This document shows, in pieces, positions 16,128 through 25,308 of a stretch of DNA of 64,000 bases; positions within the stretch are counted from its first letter, which is position 1, and each line of letters starts with the position of its first letter. The DNA lies in the NCBI RefSeq assembly GCF_018332715.1, contig NZ_BOQP01000016.1, positions 62,001-126,000 of the forward strand. Reading direction: 5' to 3'. The notes beneath the pieces are model-generated. The model saw nothing but the letters and a program-made list of their open reading frames with translations. It searched no databases and was not told where the DNA came from. This stretch comes from Winogradskya consettensis. GTDB lineage: Bacteria > Actinomycetota > Actinomycetes > Mycobacteriales > Micromonosporaceae. A program made the translations under genes and the position numbers.

Positions 16128-18518
16128 GTGACCACGGCTGCCCCCGACCTGATGCATGCGCTCGCCGAGCCCGATGCGGCCGATCTCGCCCGGCTGGACG
16201 CCTGGTGGCGGGCTGCGAACTACCTGACCATCGGGCAGATCTACCTGCGTGACAATCCGCTGCTGCACCGGCCGCTCACCGCCGCCGACATCAAGCCGCG
16301 GCTGCTCGGGCACTGGGGCACCAGCCCCGGCCTGTCGTTCATCTACGCGCATCTGTCCCGGCTGATCCGCGAGACCGGTCAGCAGGCGATCTACCTCGCC
16401 GGTCCCGGGCACGGCGGCCCGGCACTGGTGGCGGCCGGATATCTCGAGGGCACCTACAGCGAGATCTATCCGCGGGTGAGCCAGGATGAGGAGGGCATGC
16501 TGCGACTGTTTCGGCAGTTCAGCGCGCCCGGTGGCATTCCGAGCCACGTCTCGGTGACCACCCCGGGCTCGATCCACGAGGGCGGCGAGCTCGGATATGT
16601 GCTGGTCCACGCGTACGGCGCGGTCATGGACAACCCCGACCTGCTCGCGATCGCCGTGGTCGGTGACGGCGAGGCGGAGACCGGCCCCCTCGAGGGCTCG
16701 TGGAAGGGCGTCTCCTTCATCAACCCGGAGCACGACGGTGCCGTGCTGCCGATCCTGCACCTCAACGGCGCGAAGATCGCCGGTCCGACGGTGCTTGCCC
16801 GCAAGGCCCGCGATGAGGTGCGCTCACTCTTCGCGGGCCACGGTTACGACGTGATCGAGGTCGAAGGCGACGACATCCCGGGCATGCACCACCGGTTCGC
16901 CGCCGCGCTGGCCGCGGCGTGGGGCAAGATCAAGTCAATTCAGGACGATGCCCGCAACGGCACGTGGGACGGCGTGCGACCGACCTGGCCGATGATCGTC
17001 CTGCGCTCGCCGAAGGGCTGGACCGGGCCGGAGAAGGTCGACGGCATCCAGGTGACCGGCTCGTGGCGCTCGCATCAGGTCCCGCTGTCCGGGGTCCGCG
17101 ACAACCCGGAGCACCTGGCGCTGCTGGAGAAGTGGCTGCGGTCGTACCGTCCGGAGGAGCTCTTCGACGCGACCGGGGCGCCCGTCGACGCGATCCGCGA
17201 GCTCGCACCCCGGGGCGAGCTGCGGATGAGTGCCAGCCCGCACGCGAACGGCGGTGTGCTGACGCAGGACCTCGACATCCCCGACTTCCGGGACTACGCG
17301 GTCGCCGTGCAGGACCCGGGAGCGGGACGCGCCGAGTCGACGCGCAGACTCGGCGAGCTGATGCGGGACATCTACACGCGGAACCCGTACACCTTCCGTC
17401 TCTTCTGCCCGGACGAGACGAACAGCAACCGCCTCGGCGCGGTTTTCGAGGTCTCCGATCGCGGTTTCATGGAGAGCGTCACGGACGCCGACGTGAAGAT
17501 CAGCCGCGCCGGCCGGGTGATGGAGGTGCTCTCCGAGCACAACTGTCACGGCTGGCTCGAGGGGTACACGCTGACCGGGCGGCACGGGATGTTCGCGACC
17601 TACGAGGCGTTCGCGATGGTCAGCGCGTCCCAGACCGTCCAGCACGGAAAGTGGCTGCAGGAGGCCAGGAACCTGCCGTGGCGGGCGAAGGTCCCCAGCC
17701 TCAACGTGCTGCTCACGTCGACGGCGTGGCGCAACGACCACAACGGCTTCTCGCACCAGGGCCCGGGACTGATCCAGGTGGTGCTCACCCAGCGTGGTGA
17801 CGTCGCCCGGGTCTACCTTCCGCCGGACGCCAACACGCTGCTCTCGGTCGCGGACCACTGCTTCCGCTCGCGTTCGTACATCAATCTGATCGTCATCGAC
17901 AAGCAGCCGCAGCTGCAGTGGCTCACGATGGACGAGGCCATCGAGCACTGTGAACGCGGAGCGGGTGTGTGGGAGTGGGCCGGCACCGACGACAACAGCA
18001 CCGACCCGGACATCGTCCTCGCCTGCGCGGGTGACGTGGTCACCATGGAGACGGTCGCGGCGGCCCAGATCCTGCGGGACAAGCTGCCCGGCCTGAGGGT
18101 CCGGGTCGTCAACGTGGTCGACCTGATGACTCTGGTACGCCCGAAGGACCACCCGCACGGCATGAGCGGGACCCGGTTCACCGAGCTCTTCACCGACTCG
18201 GTCGACGTGGTCTTCTCGTTCCACGGCTACCCGGGCGCGATCCATCAGCTCGTCCACGGCCGCCCCGACGCCGACCGCTTCCGGGTCCGCGGCTTCATCG
18301 AGCAGGGCACCACCACAACGCCCTTCGACATGACCGTCCGCAACAAGGTGTCCCGCTACCACCTCGTGATCGACGCCATCAACAACAGCGGACGCCTGCC
18401 CCGCGGCGCCGCCGACCTCAAGACCTGGTGCGAGAGCCAGCTGGCCCGGCACGAGCGCTACGTGGTCGACAACCTCGAGGACCTGCCCGAGGTCCGTGAC
18501 TGGACTCTCGGCGTCTGA
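16128..18518 (+). CDS. xfp: Xylulose-5-P/fructose-6-P phosphoketolase
   Basis: 796 residues, the family's usual length. It is thiamine-diphosphate dependent and cleaves xylulose-5-P (and often fructose-6-P) to acetyl phosphate plus a triose or tetrose phosphate. Signature segments: GHWGTSPGLSFIYAH, GPGHGGPA, the ThDP motif GDGEAETGPLEGSW (~178-191), and NCHGWLEGYTLTGRHG. GTG 16128 is preceded by GGAAGG. Divergent from the DoxX-like gene. No acetate kinase gene is adjacent. The 3' end, including the stop, is embedded in a 15-bp repeat. Confidence 0.95.
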   Translation: MTTAAPDLMHALAEPDAADLARLDAWWRAANYLTIGQIYLRDNPLLHRPLTAADIKPRLLGHWGTSPGLSFIYAHLSRLIRETGQQAIYLAGPGHGGPALVAAGYLEGTYSEIYPRVSQDEEGMLRLFRQFSAPGGIPSHVSVTTPGSIHEGGELGYVLVHAYGAVMDNPDLLAIAVVGDGEAETGPLEGSWKGVSFINPEHDGAVLPILHLNGAKIAGPTVLARKARDEVRSLFAGHGYDVIEVEGDDIPGMHHRFAAALAAAWGKIKSIQDDARNGTWDGVRPTWPMIVLRSPKGWTGPEKVDGIQVTGSWRSHQVPLSGVRDNPEHLALLEKWLRSYRPEELFDATGAPVDAIRELAPRGELRMSASPHANGGVLTQDLDIPDFRDYAVAVQDPGAGRAESTRRLGELMRDIYTRNPYTFRLFCPDETNSNRLGAVFEVSDRGFMESVTDADVKISRAGRVMEVLSEHNCHGWLEGYTLTGRHGMFATYEAFAMVSASQTVQHGKWLQEARNLPWRAKVPSLNVLLTSTAWRNDHNGFSHQGPGLIQVVLTQRGDVARVYLPPDANTLLSVADHCFRSRSYINLIVIDKQPQLQWLTMDEAIEHCERGAGVWEWAGTDDNSTDPDIVLACAGDVVTMETVAAAQILRDKLPGLRVRVVNVVDLMTLVRPKDHPHGMSGTRFTELFTDSVDVVFSFHGYPGAIHQLVHGRPDADRFRVRGFIEQGTTTTPFDMTVRNKVSRYHLVIDAINNSGRLPRGAADLKTWCESQLARHERYVVDNLEDLPEVRDWTLGV

Positions 18519-18551
18519 ACCCCCGGCGTCTGAACCCCCGGCGACTGGGCC
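18510..18551. repeat. 15-bp repeat covering the xfp stop codon
   Basis: GGCGTCTGAACCCCC occurs at 18510-18524 and 18525-18539, with a diverged third copy (GGCGACTGGGCC) to about 18551. The xfp TGA (18516-18518) is inside the first copy. Confidence 0.8.
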
Positions 18552-18671
18552 ACCCGCGCCTGACACCCTATCGGTCGGTGACGAGCATCGATATACGGCC
18601 ACAGTGTGGGACCGCTCCCAGCGAGATTGTTTCGAAATAGGGATCGATGGGTGCCGAGCTGGCATCCGCTC

Positions 18672-18704
18672 TTGACACGACAAGCTTAAGCCACTTAAGA
18701 ATGT
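18672..18704 (+). promoter_or_regulatory. Promoter and CTTAAG operator of the oligosaccharide importer
   Basis: A -35-like TTGACA (18672-18677) is followed by CTTAAG (18685-18690), CCA, CTTAAG (18694-18699) and AATGT. The same CTT(A/C)AG-N3-CTTAAGAATGT block precedes the beta-mannosidase gene at 27540-27559. The nearby ROK repressor is the best candidate to bind it (inference). Confidence 0.6.
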
Positions 18705-18804
18705 CCCGTTGAAGGTGAACCTCGCGCCGGGGTCCGATGGGGAGCGCAGGCGATCCGCCCAGTTCGCTCGCTGCCGACGGTGGCGATCTGATCGAGGGAT
18801 GCCG

Positions 18805-20499
18805 ATGTCCTATTTCGTCACTCGTGCCCGGCGGCGGGCGGGGCTCGCCGCCGCGGCGGTCGCTGCCACGCTCATCGCTCTGACCGGCTGTTCCGGCGAC
18901 AAGACCACCGGTGGCGGCGGTGACAGCGCCATCACCGTCTTCAACGGGTCCACCGGGACCATCGTGGAGAACTGGAACCCGTTCTCGCCCACCTACCTGC
19001 AGCCGACGACGGGGCTCATCTACGAGGCCCTGTACTACTACAACCTGGCGACCGAAGCCGCGCCGCAACCGATGCTCGGCACCGCGTTCTCCTGGAGCCC
19101 GGACGGCAAGCAGCTCTCGATCACCACCCGCGACGGGGTGACGTGGAACGACGGGCAGCCGTTCACGGCCAAGGACGTCGCGTTCACGTTCGACCTGATC
19201 CGGCGGACCCCGGCGATCAACGGGACCGGGATGAAGCTGACCTCGGCCGTTGCCAAGGACGACAAGACCGCCGTGCTGACCTTTCCGGAGGTCTCCTACA
19301 CCACGGAGGCCGGCATCCTCGGCGATACGCCGATCATTCCGGAGCACATCTGGAGCAAGGTCGCCGACCCGTCGAAGACCATCAACCAGAATCCCGTCGG
19401 CACCGGGCCGTACAAGCTGAAGACCTTCGGCCCGCAGAGCTATGTGATCGAGAAGAACGCGGCCTACTGGCAGGCCGGCAAGCCCGAGATCCAGTCGGTC
19501 CGCTACATCGCGCTGGCTACGGCCGATGCCGCGAGCGCCGCGCTGACGGCGGGCCAGGTGGACTGGATGAGTTCCTTCCTGCCCGGCCTGGATCAACTGC
19601 TCAAGGGCAAGAAGGATCTCGGGTACGTGAACACGCCCGCGCTCACCGCGTCCATCTTCACCTGTGCCGGGGCGGACCTGGGGTGCAGCGGCCCGCAGAC
19701 CGACCCCGCCGTGCGGCAGGCCATCTACCAGGCGATCAACCGGGACCAGTTGAACAAGCTGGCCGGTGGTGGGTTCGCGGCGACGGCCTCGCCGACGATG
19801 TTGCTGCCCGAGCGGGACAAGAAGTGGATCGCCGACCCGGGCAACGTCACCACCCCGGCCGGGGCCGACCCCGCGAAGGCGAATCAGATCCTCGACCAGG
19901 CGGGCTGGGTCAAGGGCGGTGACGGCATCCGGAGCAAGGCCGGGCAGCGGCTGTCGATGACGATCCAGACCGTCACGGGGTGGAGCGACTTCATCTCGCT
20001 CAACGACGCCATGACCCAGCAGCTCAAGGCGGTCGGCATCGAGATCAAGCCGACCCAGCTGTCCTGGAACGAGTGGAACAACAACCAGGTGCAGGGCAAG
20101 TTCCAGCTGTCGCTGGACTCGATCGGGCTCGGCGCCTCGTCGAACCCGTACTTCACCTACAGCCCGCACTACTCCAGCGCGACCACGGCCAAGGTCGGCG
20201 AGCCCGCGGGCACCAGCGGTAACTACGTGCGGTACCGCAACGCCGTGGTCGACAAGGCCCTCGCCGCCGCGGCGACCACCAACGACGAGAACCTTCAGAA
20301 GCAGCAGTACGCCGTCATCCAGACCGAGATCGTCCGGGACCTGCCGTACATCCCGATCTACGTCAACTCGATGCTGACCGAGTTCAGTACCGCCCACGCC
20401 ACCGGCTGGCCGACCAACGACAACAAGTACGCCCTGCCCGCGTCGTGGCGTAAGTGGGACAACGGCGTCGTGATGGTGAACCTGAAGCCGGTCAAGTAG
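18805..20499 (+). CDS. Lipoprotein substrate-binding protein, family 5 (oligosaccharide/peptide type)
   Basis: About 564 residues. Signal peptide with arginine-rich n-region and lipobox ALTG-C (Cys29), then the family-5 fold (NWNPFSPTYLQPTTGLIYEALYYY; DGVTWNDGQPFTAKDVAFTFDLI). ATG 18805 is preferred over ATG 18799 because GAGGG is correctly spaced for it. First gene of a five-gene plus-strand operon. Family-5 proteins bind peptides or, in several bacteria, manno- and cello-oligosaccharides; the alpha-galactosidase and beta-mannosidase next door favour galactomannan oligosaccharides. Confidence 0.88.
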   Translation: MSYFVTRARRRAGLAAAAVAATLIALTGCSGDKTTGGGGDSAITVFNGSTGTIVENWNPFSPTYLQPTTGLIYEALYYYNLATEAAPQPMLGTAFSWSPDGKQLSITTRDGVTWNDGQPFTAKDVAFTFDLIRRTPAINGTGMKLTSAVAKDDKTAVLTFPEVSYTTEAGILGDTPIIPEHIWSKVADPSKTINQNPVGTGPYKLKTFGPQSYVIEKNAAYWQAGKPEIQSVRYIALATADAASAALTAGQVDWMSSFLPGLDQLLKGKKDLGYVNTPALTASIFTCAGADLGCSGPQTDPAVRQAIYQAINRDQLNKLAGGGFAATASPTMLLPERDKKWIADPGNVTTPAGADPAKANQILDQAGWVKGGDGIRSKAGQRLSMTIQTVTGWSDFISLNDAMTQQLKAVGIEIKPTQLSWNEWNNNQVQGKFQLSLDSIGLGASSNPYFTYSPHYSSATTAKVGEPAGTSGNYVRYRNAVVDKALAAAATTNDENLQKQQYAVIQTEIVRDLPYIPIYVNSMLTEFSTAHATGWPTNDNKYALPASWRKWDNGVVMVNLKPVK

Positions 20500-20501
20500 C
20501 C

Positions 20502-21491
20502 GTGGGGTACTTCCTGCGCAAGCTCGGGTTCTACGTGGTCGCGCTCTGGGCGGCGCTGACGGTGAACTTCCTGATCCCCCGGCTGATGCCGGGTGACCCG
20601 GTCGACCTGCTGCTGGCCAAGCTCGGCCAGCGCGGGCCGGTGACCCCGGAGACCCGGCACTCGATCGAGGTGCTGCTCGGCACGGACTCGCACCGGTCGT
20701 TGTGGTCGCAGTACGCCGGCTACCTGCACAACCTGGCCGTCGGCGACCTCGGTGTCTCGGTGACGTTCTTCCCCGCCCAGGTCACCACGATCATCGCTCA
20801 GACGCTGCCGTGGACGATCGGGCTGATCGGGCTGGCCACGGTCATCTCGTTCTTCGTCGGCGTCGGCCTCGGCACGCTCGCCGGGTGGAAACGCGGATCG
20901 TGGCTCGACAACGTCATCCCGGTCACCACGATGTTCCAGGCGGTGCCGTACTTCTGGCTGGCGTTGATCCTGCTCTTCGCCCTCGGCAGCCTGTGGCCGG
21001 TGTTCCCGCTCAACGGCGGGTACGACGTCTACAACGTCACTCCCGGGTGGAACGGCGCGTTCCTCGGCTCGGTGCTCTACTACGGCACGCTGCCGGCGCT
21101 GACGATCATCCTGTCGTCGTTCGGCGGGTGGATGCTCGGCATGCGCAACATGATGGTGTCCACGCTGTCGGACGACTACATGGTCACCGCCGAGGCCAAG
21201 GGGCTGCGGCCCGGCCGGATCATGCGCCGGTACGCCGCCCGCAACGCCGTGCTGCCGTCGATCTCCGGGTTCGCCATCTCACTGGGCTTCGTGGTGGCCG
21301 GGTCGATCGTCACCGAGGCGGTCTTCTCGTACCCCGGGATCGGGTCGGCGCTGCTGCAGGCGGTCGGCGGCAACGACTACGCGCTCATGCAGGGCATCTT
21401 CCTCGTGATCACGCTGTCGGTGCTGGGCGCGAACCTGCTGGTCGACATCCTCTACTCGGTGATCGACCCACGAACCAGGGCGCGGGCATGA
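20502..21491 (+). CDS. ABC importer permease 1 (DppB/OppB type)
   Basis: About 329 residues, six predicted helices. The N-terminal FLIPRLMPGDPVD and the EAA loop (MVTAEAKGLRPGRIMRRYAARNA) are hallmarks of OppB/DppB permeases. GTG 20502 lies 2 bp after the binding-protein stop; the reading frame upstream overlaps that gene and is rejected. Its stop overlaps the next ATG (ATGA). Confidence 0.88.
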   Translation: MGYFLRKLGFYVVALWAALTVNFLIPRLMPGDPVDLLLAKLGQRGPVTPETRHSIEVLLGTDSHRSLWSQYAGYLHNLAVGDLGVSVTFFPAQVTTIIAQTLPWTIGLIGLATVISFFVGVGLGTLAGWKRGSWLDNVIPVTTMFQAVPYFWLALILLFALGSLWPVFPLNGGYDVYNVTPGWNGAFLGSVLYYGTLPALTIILSSFGGWMLGMRNMMVSTLSDDYMVTAEAKGLRPGRIMRRYAARNAVLPSISGFAISLGFVVAGSIVTEAVFSYPGIGSALLQAVGGNDYALMQGIFLVITLSVLGANLLVDILYSVIDPRTRARA

Positions 21492-22390
21492 GCGCGCGGG
21501 TGCCGGTGCCGCGGACCGCCAAACTGCGGGCCGGGCTGGTCATCGGCGGGTTCATCGTGCTGTTCGGGTTGCTCGGGCCGCTGGTGGTGCAGGACCCGTC
21601 GCGGGTCGACGACATCGGGCTGACCGGTCCGGGCGGCGGGCACTGGCTCGGGACGACCCAGACCGGGCAGGACGTGCTGGCCCAGCTCGCGTACGCGACC
21701 CGAGGCTCGCTCACGGTCGGTGCCGTCGTCGGCGTGCTGACGCTGCTGCTGTCGGCGTTCTTCGGGATCGTCGGCGCGTACGCCGGTGGCTGGGTCGACG
21801 AGGCGTTCTCGCTGTTCACCAACGTCATGCTGGTGATCCCGGGGCTCCCGCTGGTCATCGTGATCTCCAGCTACGTACCCGACAAGAGTCTGTTGCTGGT
21901 GTCCCTGGTCCTGTCCCTCACCGGATGGGCCGGCTCGGCGCGGGTGCTGCGCGGTTACACGCTGAGCCTGCGCAACCGCGACTACGTGCTCGCCTCCCGG
22001 GTCGCCGGGGAGCGGCGCTGGCGCATCCTCGGGGTGGAGATCCTGCCCAACCTGATCCCGCTGCTGGCCTCGCAGGTCGTCTTCGCCGTCATCTTCGCGA
22101 TCCTCGGCGAGGCGGGCCTGTCCTACCTCGGGCTCGGCGCGAGCGGCTCGTTCACCTGGGGAACGATGCTCTACTACGCGCAGAACGGGCTCGCGCTGCG
22201 GCTCGGGGCGTGGTGGTGGTTCATCCCGCCGGGGCTGCTGCTCGCGCTCTTCGGCGCGGCGCTGTCGCTGGTCAACTTCTCGATCGACGAGGTCATCAAC
22301 CCGAAGCTGCGCGACCAGACCCGGGCCGCCCGGCGTGGCTGGCGGATGTCGCGCGCCCAGCTCGAGAAGGCCAAGGAGGCGACGCTGTGA
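21488..22390 (+). CDS. ABC importer permease 2 (DppC/OppC type)
   Basis: About 300 residues. Typical DppC layout: first helix (LVIGGFIVLFGLLGPLVV), the HWLGTTQTGQDVLAQL segment, and the EAA loop (YVLASRVAGERRWRILGVEILPN, ~165-187). Translationally coupled on both sides (ATGA with permease 1, GTGA with the ATPase). C-terminal ~30 residues are unusually basic. Confidence 0.88.
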   Translation: MSARVPVPRTAKLRAGLVIGGFIVLFGLLGPLVVQDPSRVDDIGLTGPGGGHWLGTTQTGQDVLAQLAYATRGSLTVGAVVGVLTLLLSAFFGIVGAYAGGWVDEAFSLFTNVMLVIPGLPLVIVISSYVPDKSLLLVSLVLSLTGWAGSARVLRGYTLSLRNRDYVLASRVAGERRWRILGVEILPNLIPLLASQVVFAVIFAILGEAGLSYLGLGASGSFTWGTMLYYAQNGLALRLGAWWWFIPPGLLLALFGAALSLVNFSIDEVINPKLRDQTRAARRGWRMSRAQLEKAKEATL

Positions 22391-23256
22391 AGCCCGACCG
22401 GAAAAGCGACGGGGCCGAGCCGGGGCCCGAGGTGCTGACGATCGAGAATTTCAGCATCGACTACCTGGTCGAGCCGGTCGTGCACGCCGTCCGGGACGTG
22501 TCGCTCACCCTGCACCGCGGGGAGGTGCTCGGCCTGGCGGGGGAGAGCGGCTGCGGCAAGAGCACCCTGGCGTACGGCATAGTGCGCCTGCTCAAGCCGC
22601 CGGCGTCCATCGTCTCGGGGCGGGCCGTGTTCCACCCTCGCGACGGTGCGCCGGTCGACTGGAACGAACTCGGCGCCGAGCAGCTCCGGGCGTACCGATG
22701 GGACACGATCTCGATGGTCTTCCAGGGGGCGATGAACTCCCTGAACCCGGTCATCTCGATCCGCGACCAGATCGAGGACATCTTCACGACCCACCGGCCG
22801 GGGATGAGCCGCAAGGAACGCCGGCAACGCTGCGGGGACCTGCTCGAACGCGTCGGCGTGGACCGCGCGCGGCTGTCGGCGTATCCGCACGAGCTGTCCG
22901 GGGGCATGCGCCAGCGGGTGATGATCGCGATGGCGATGGCCCTGGAACCCCAGGTCATGATCATGGATGAGCCGACGACCGCGCTCGACGTGGTGGTGCA
23001 GCGCGAGATCCTGCAGGAGCTCACCCGGCTGCGCGACGAGCTCGGCTTCGCGGTCATCTTCATCACCCACGACCTGCCGCTGCTGCTGGAGATCAGCGAC
23101 CGGATCGCGGTCATGCGCGCCGGCGAGATCGTCGAGCTCGCCGGGGCGCTGCAGCTCTACACCGAGCCGCGCCACGAATACACCAGGAAACTGCTGGCGT
23201 CCTTCCCCAGTCTCACCGGCGACCGGGGTTCCTTCGTGCGGGGGACCGTCTCATGA
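22387..23256 (+). CDS. ABC importer ATPase 1 (DppD/OppD type)
   Basis: About 289 residues. Walker A GESGCGKST (~53-61), Q-loop, ABC signature LSGGMRQRV (~170), Walker B VMIMDEPTTALD, switch His in ITHDLPLLLE. GTG 22387 overlaps the preceding stop. Partner of the following ATPase as a heterodimer. Confidence 0.9.
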   Translation: MKPDRKSDGAEPGPEVLTIENFSIDYLVEPVVHAVRDVSLTLHRGEVLGLAGESGCGKSTLAYGIVRLLKPPASIVSGRAVFHPRDGAPVDWNELGAEQLRAYRWDTISMVFQGAMNSLNPVISIRDQIEDIFTTHRPGMSRKERRQRCGDLLERVGVDRARLSAYPHELSGGMRQRVMIAMAMALEPQVMIMDEPTTALDVVVQREILQELTRLRDELGFAVIFITHDLPLLLEISDRIAVMRAGEIVELAGALQLYTEPRHEYTRKLLASFPSLTGDRGSFVRGTVS

Positions 23257-24035
23257 CCACAGTGGAGGCCCGCGGTATCGGTAAGAGATACCGGAAGTTC
23301 GTGGCCGTCGACGACGTCAGCTTCACCCTGGAACCCGGGCGCACCACGGCCCTCGTCGGGCAGAGCGGCAGCGGCAAGTCGACGATCGCCAAGCTGCTGC
23401 TCCAGCTCGAACGGCCCACGACCGGGCAGATCCTCGTCGACGGCGAGCCGGTTGCGCGGCGGGGAGCTGCGGCTGCGCGCTATCGGCGTACCGTGCAGAT
23501 GGTCTTTCAGGATCCCTATGCTTCCCTGAATCCCTTTCACAGCGTCGGTCACCATCTGGAACGCCCGGTCCGGCTGCATCACCGCGACCTGACGGGCCCA
23601 CAGGTACGCGAACGCGTGCTGCACCTGCTCGAAAGGGTCCGGCTGACCCCCGCCGAGGAGGTCGCGCGCCGCCGCCCGCACGAGCTCTCCGGCGGCCAGC
23701 GTCAACGCGTGGCCATCGCCCGCGCGCTCGCCCCCGAACCGGGCATCCTCATCGCCGACGAGCCGGTGTCCATGTTGGACGTGTCGATCCGGCTCGGCGT
23801 CCTCAACCTGCTGGCCACCCTGCAACGCGAGGAGCAGCTCGCCGTCCTCTACATCACCCACGACCTCGCCACCGCGCGGCACTTCTCGGACGACATCCTC
23901 GTGATGTACCAGGGCCGGATCGTCGAACGCGGCCCCGCCGACGAGGTCATCCTCAACCCCCGCCACGAATACACCAAGCTGCTGGCCGAGGCCGCACCCA
24001 ACCCCGAGCGCAGGATCAAGAACCTTCAAGCCTGA
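23253..24035 (+). CDS. ABC importer ATPase 2 (DppF/OppF type)
   Basis: 260 residues. Walker A GQSGSGKST (~31-39), signature LSGGQRQRV, Walker B ILIADEPVSMLD, H-loop YITHDLA; the C-terminal EYTKLLAEAAPNPE tail is typical of OppF. Last gene of the importer operon, convergent with the ROK gene. The 109-bp gap that follows holds a duplicated GTCAGCGGCGCAGCGGCA segment (about 24048 and 24114) and no gene. Confidence 0.9.
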   Translation: MTTVEARGIGKRYRKFVAVDDVSFTLEPGRTTALVGQSGSGKSTIAKLLLQLERPTTGQILVDGEPVARRGAAAARYRRTVQMVFQDPYASLNPFHSVGHHLERPVRLHHRDLTGPQVRERVLHLLERVRLTPAEEVARRRPHELSGGQRQRVAIARALAPEPGILIADEPVSMLDVSIRLGVLNLLATLQREEQLAVLYITHDLATARHFSDDILVMYQGRIVERGPADEVILNPRHEYTKLLAEAAPNPERRIKNLQA

Positions 24036-24144
24036 TGGGTACGCCGTCAGCGGCGCAGCGGCATCCTCTCAGCGCCCGGCCAGCAGCGCAGCTGCGACCC
24101 TTCAATGCCGGGTCAGCGGCGCAGCGGCAACCTCCTGGTGCTCG

Positions 24145-25308
24145 TCAGCGGCTGCTGAGATGGGACTGCAGCACCAGGGCCGCCGCGCCGGTGGCTGAGG
24201 CCGTGGCGGCCGCCAGTGAGACGGTCACGGTCACGGATCGCTGCCAGGTGAGGCGATCCGCGACCGCGACCCGGCGCATGATGGCCGGACCATATACAAA
24301 GGACGCAGCGGCGAAACCAGGCCCGGTCAGCACGACCAGATCGATGTCGAGCAGATTGAGCACGGATTCCGCCGCCGCGGCGACATAGCGCGCGGAATCC
24401 TCCAGCAGCGCCCGGCAACGCGGTGCGCCGGCGCGCGCCGCCCGGGCCACCGCGGCGAAATCCGCGACGACACTGCGTCGCGGTTCGCCCGGGTCGAGAC
24501 CGGCCTCGGCCGCCGCGACCGGATCGGCGAGTGCGGCGGCGACCACGGTCCGCGGCCCGGCCAGGGCTTCGAGACAGCCGCGGCTGCCGCACTGGCATTG
24601 CGGCCCGTCGACCTGGACGCACACGTGGCCGAACTCGCCGGCGTTGCCGCGGCCGCCGCGCATGGCCCGGCCCTCCAGCACGATCCCCGCGCCGATGCCG
24701 CTGCCCATGTAGAGCGCCGCGAACCCTTGTTCCGGGCCGACCCGGGCCACCCAGTACTCGCCCACGGCCGCCGCCGTCGCGTCGTTCTCCACGAGGACGG
24801 GCCAGCCGGTTGCGGCGCTGAGACGCGTACCCAGATCCTGGGCAGTGCCGCCCGGCGGTCCTGGCCAGACCACGCCGACCCCCAGGCACCGCTCGCGTTC
24901 CACCCCGGCGCCGGTGAAGAGCAGCTCGACGTCGGCGAGCACCTGCCGGCTCAGGGTTTCCGGGTCCGCGGGGTCCGGAGCCGGGCGGGCCAGGCGGGAC
25001 AGCACCCCGCCGGTCTGCCCCGTGAGCACGTAGGTCGTGGTGTCCTCGTCGAGGTAGACGCCCACGGCGATGCGGGCGGCCGGATCGAGCCGCAGCAGCC
25101 GGCGTGGCTTCCCGGCGGTCGGCGCCAGCCCGGACTCCACCACGATGCCCTCGTCGAGCAGCCGCCGGACGGTCATCGACACGGCCGCCTCGGTGAGCCC
25201 GGTTATCGTGGCCAGCTCGACCCGGCTCAGCGGCTCGGCGGCCCGGATCGCGTCCAGGACGCGCTCCCGGGCACCCCGGCGGCGTGGTCGCACCGCGGCG
25301 TCACTCAC
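24145..25308 (-). CDS. ROK-family transcriptional repressor
   Basis: About 387 residues. N-terminal winged HTH (SRVELATITGLTEAAVSMTVRRLLDEG, residues ~25-50) and C-terminal ROK sugar-kinase-like domain with an ATP/sugar motif (YMGSGIGAGIVLEG) and the ROK zinc motif GPQCQCGSRGCLE. GTG start is fixed by the GTGA overlap with the alpha-galactosidase stop, so the two are one transcript. ROK repressors release DNA when a sugar binds; likely targets are the paired CTTAAG sites upstream of the importer and the beta-mannosidase. Confidence 0.87.
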   Translation of the reverse strand: MSDAAVRPRRRGARERVLDAIRAAEPLSRVELATITGLTEAAVSMTVRRLLDEGIVVESGLAPTAGKPRRLLRLDPAARIAVGVYLDEDTTTYVLTGQTGGVLSRLARPAPDPADPETLSRQVLADVELLFTGAGVERERCLGVGVVWPGPPGGTAQDLGTRLSAATGWPVLVENDATAAAVGEYWVARVGPEQGFAALYMGSGIGAGIVLEGRAMRGGRGNAGEFGHVCVQVDGPQCQCGSRGCLEALAGPRTVVAAALADPVAAAEAGLDPGEPRRSVVADFAAVARAARAGAPRCRALLEDSARYVAAAAESVLNLLDIDLVVLTGPGFAAASFVYGPAIMRRVAVADRLTWQRSVTVTVSLAAATASATGAAALVLQSHLSSR

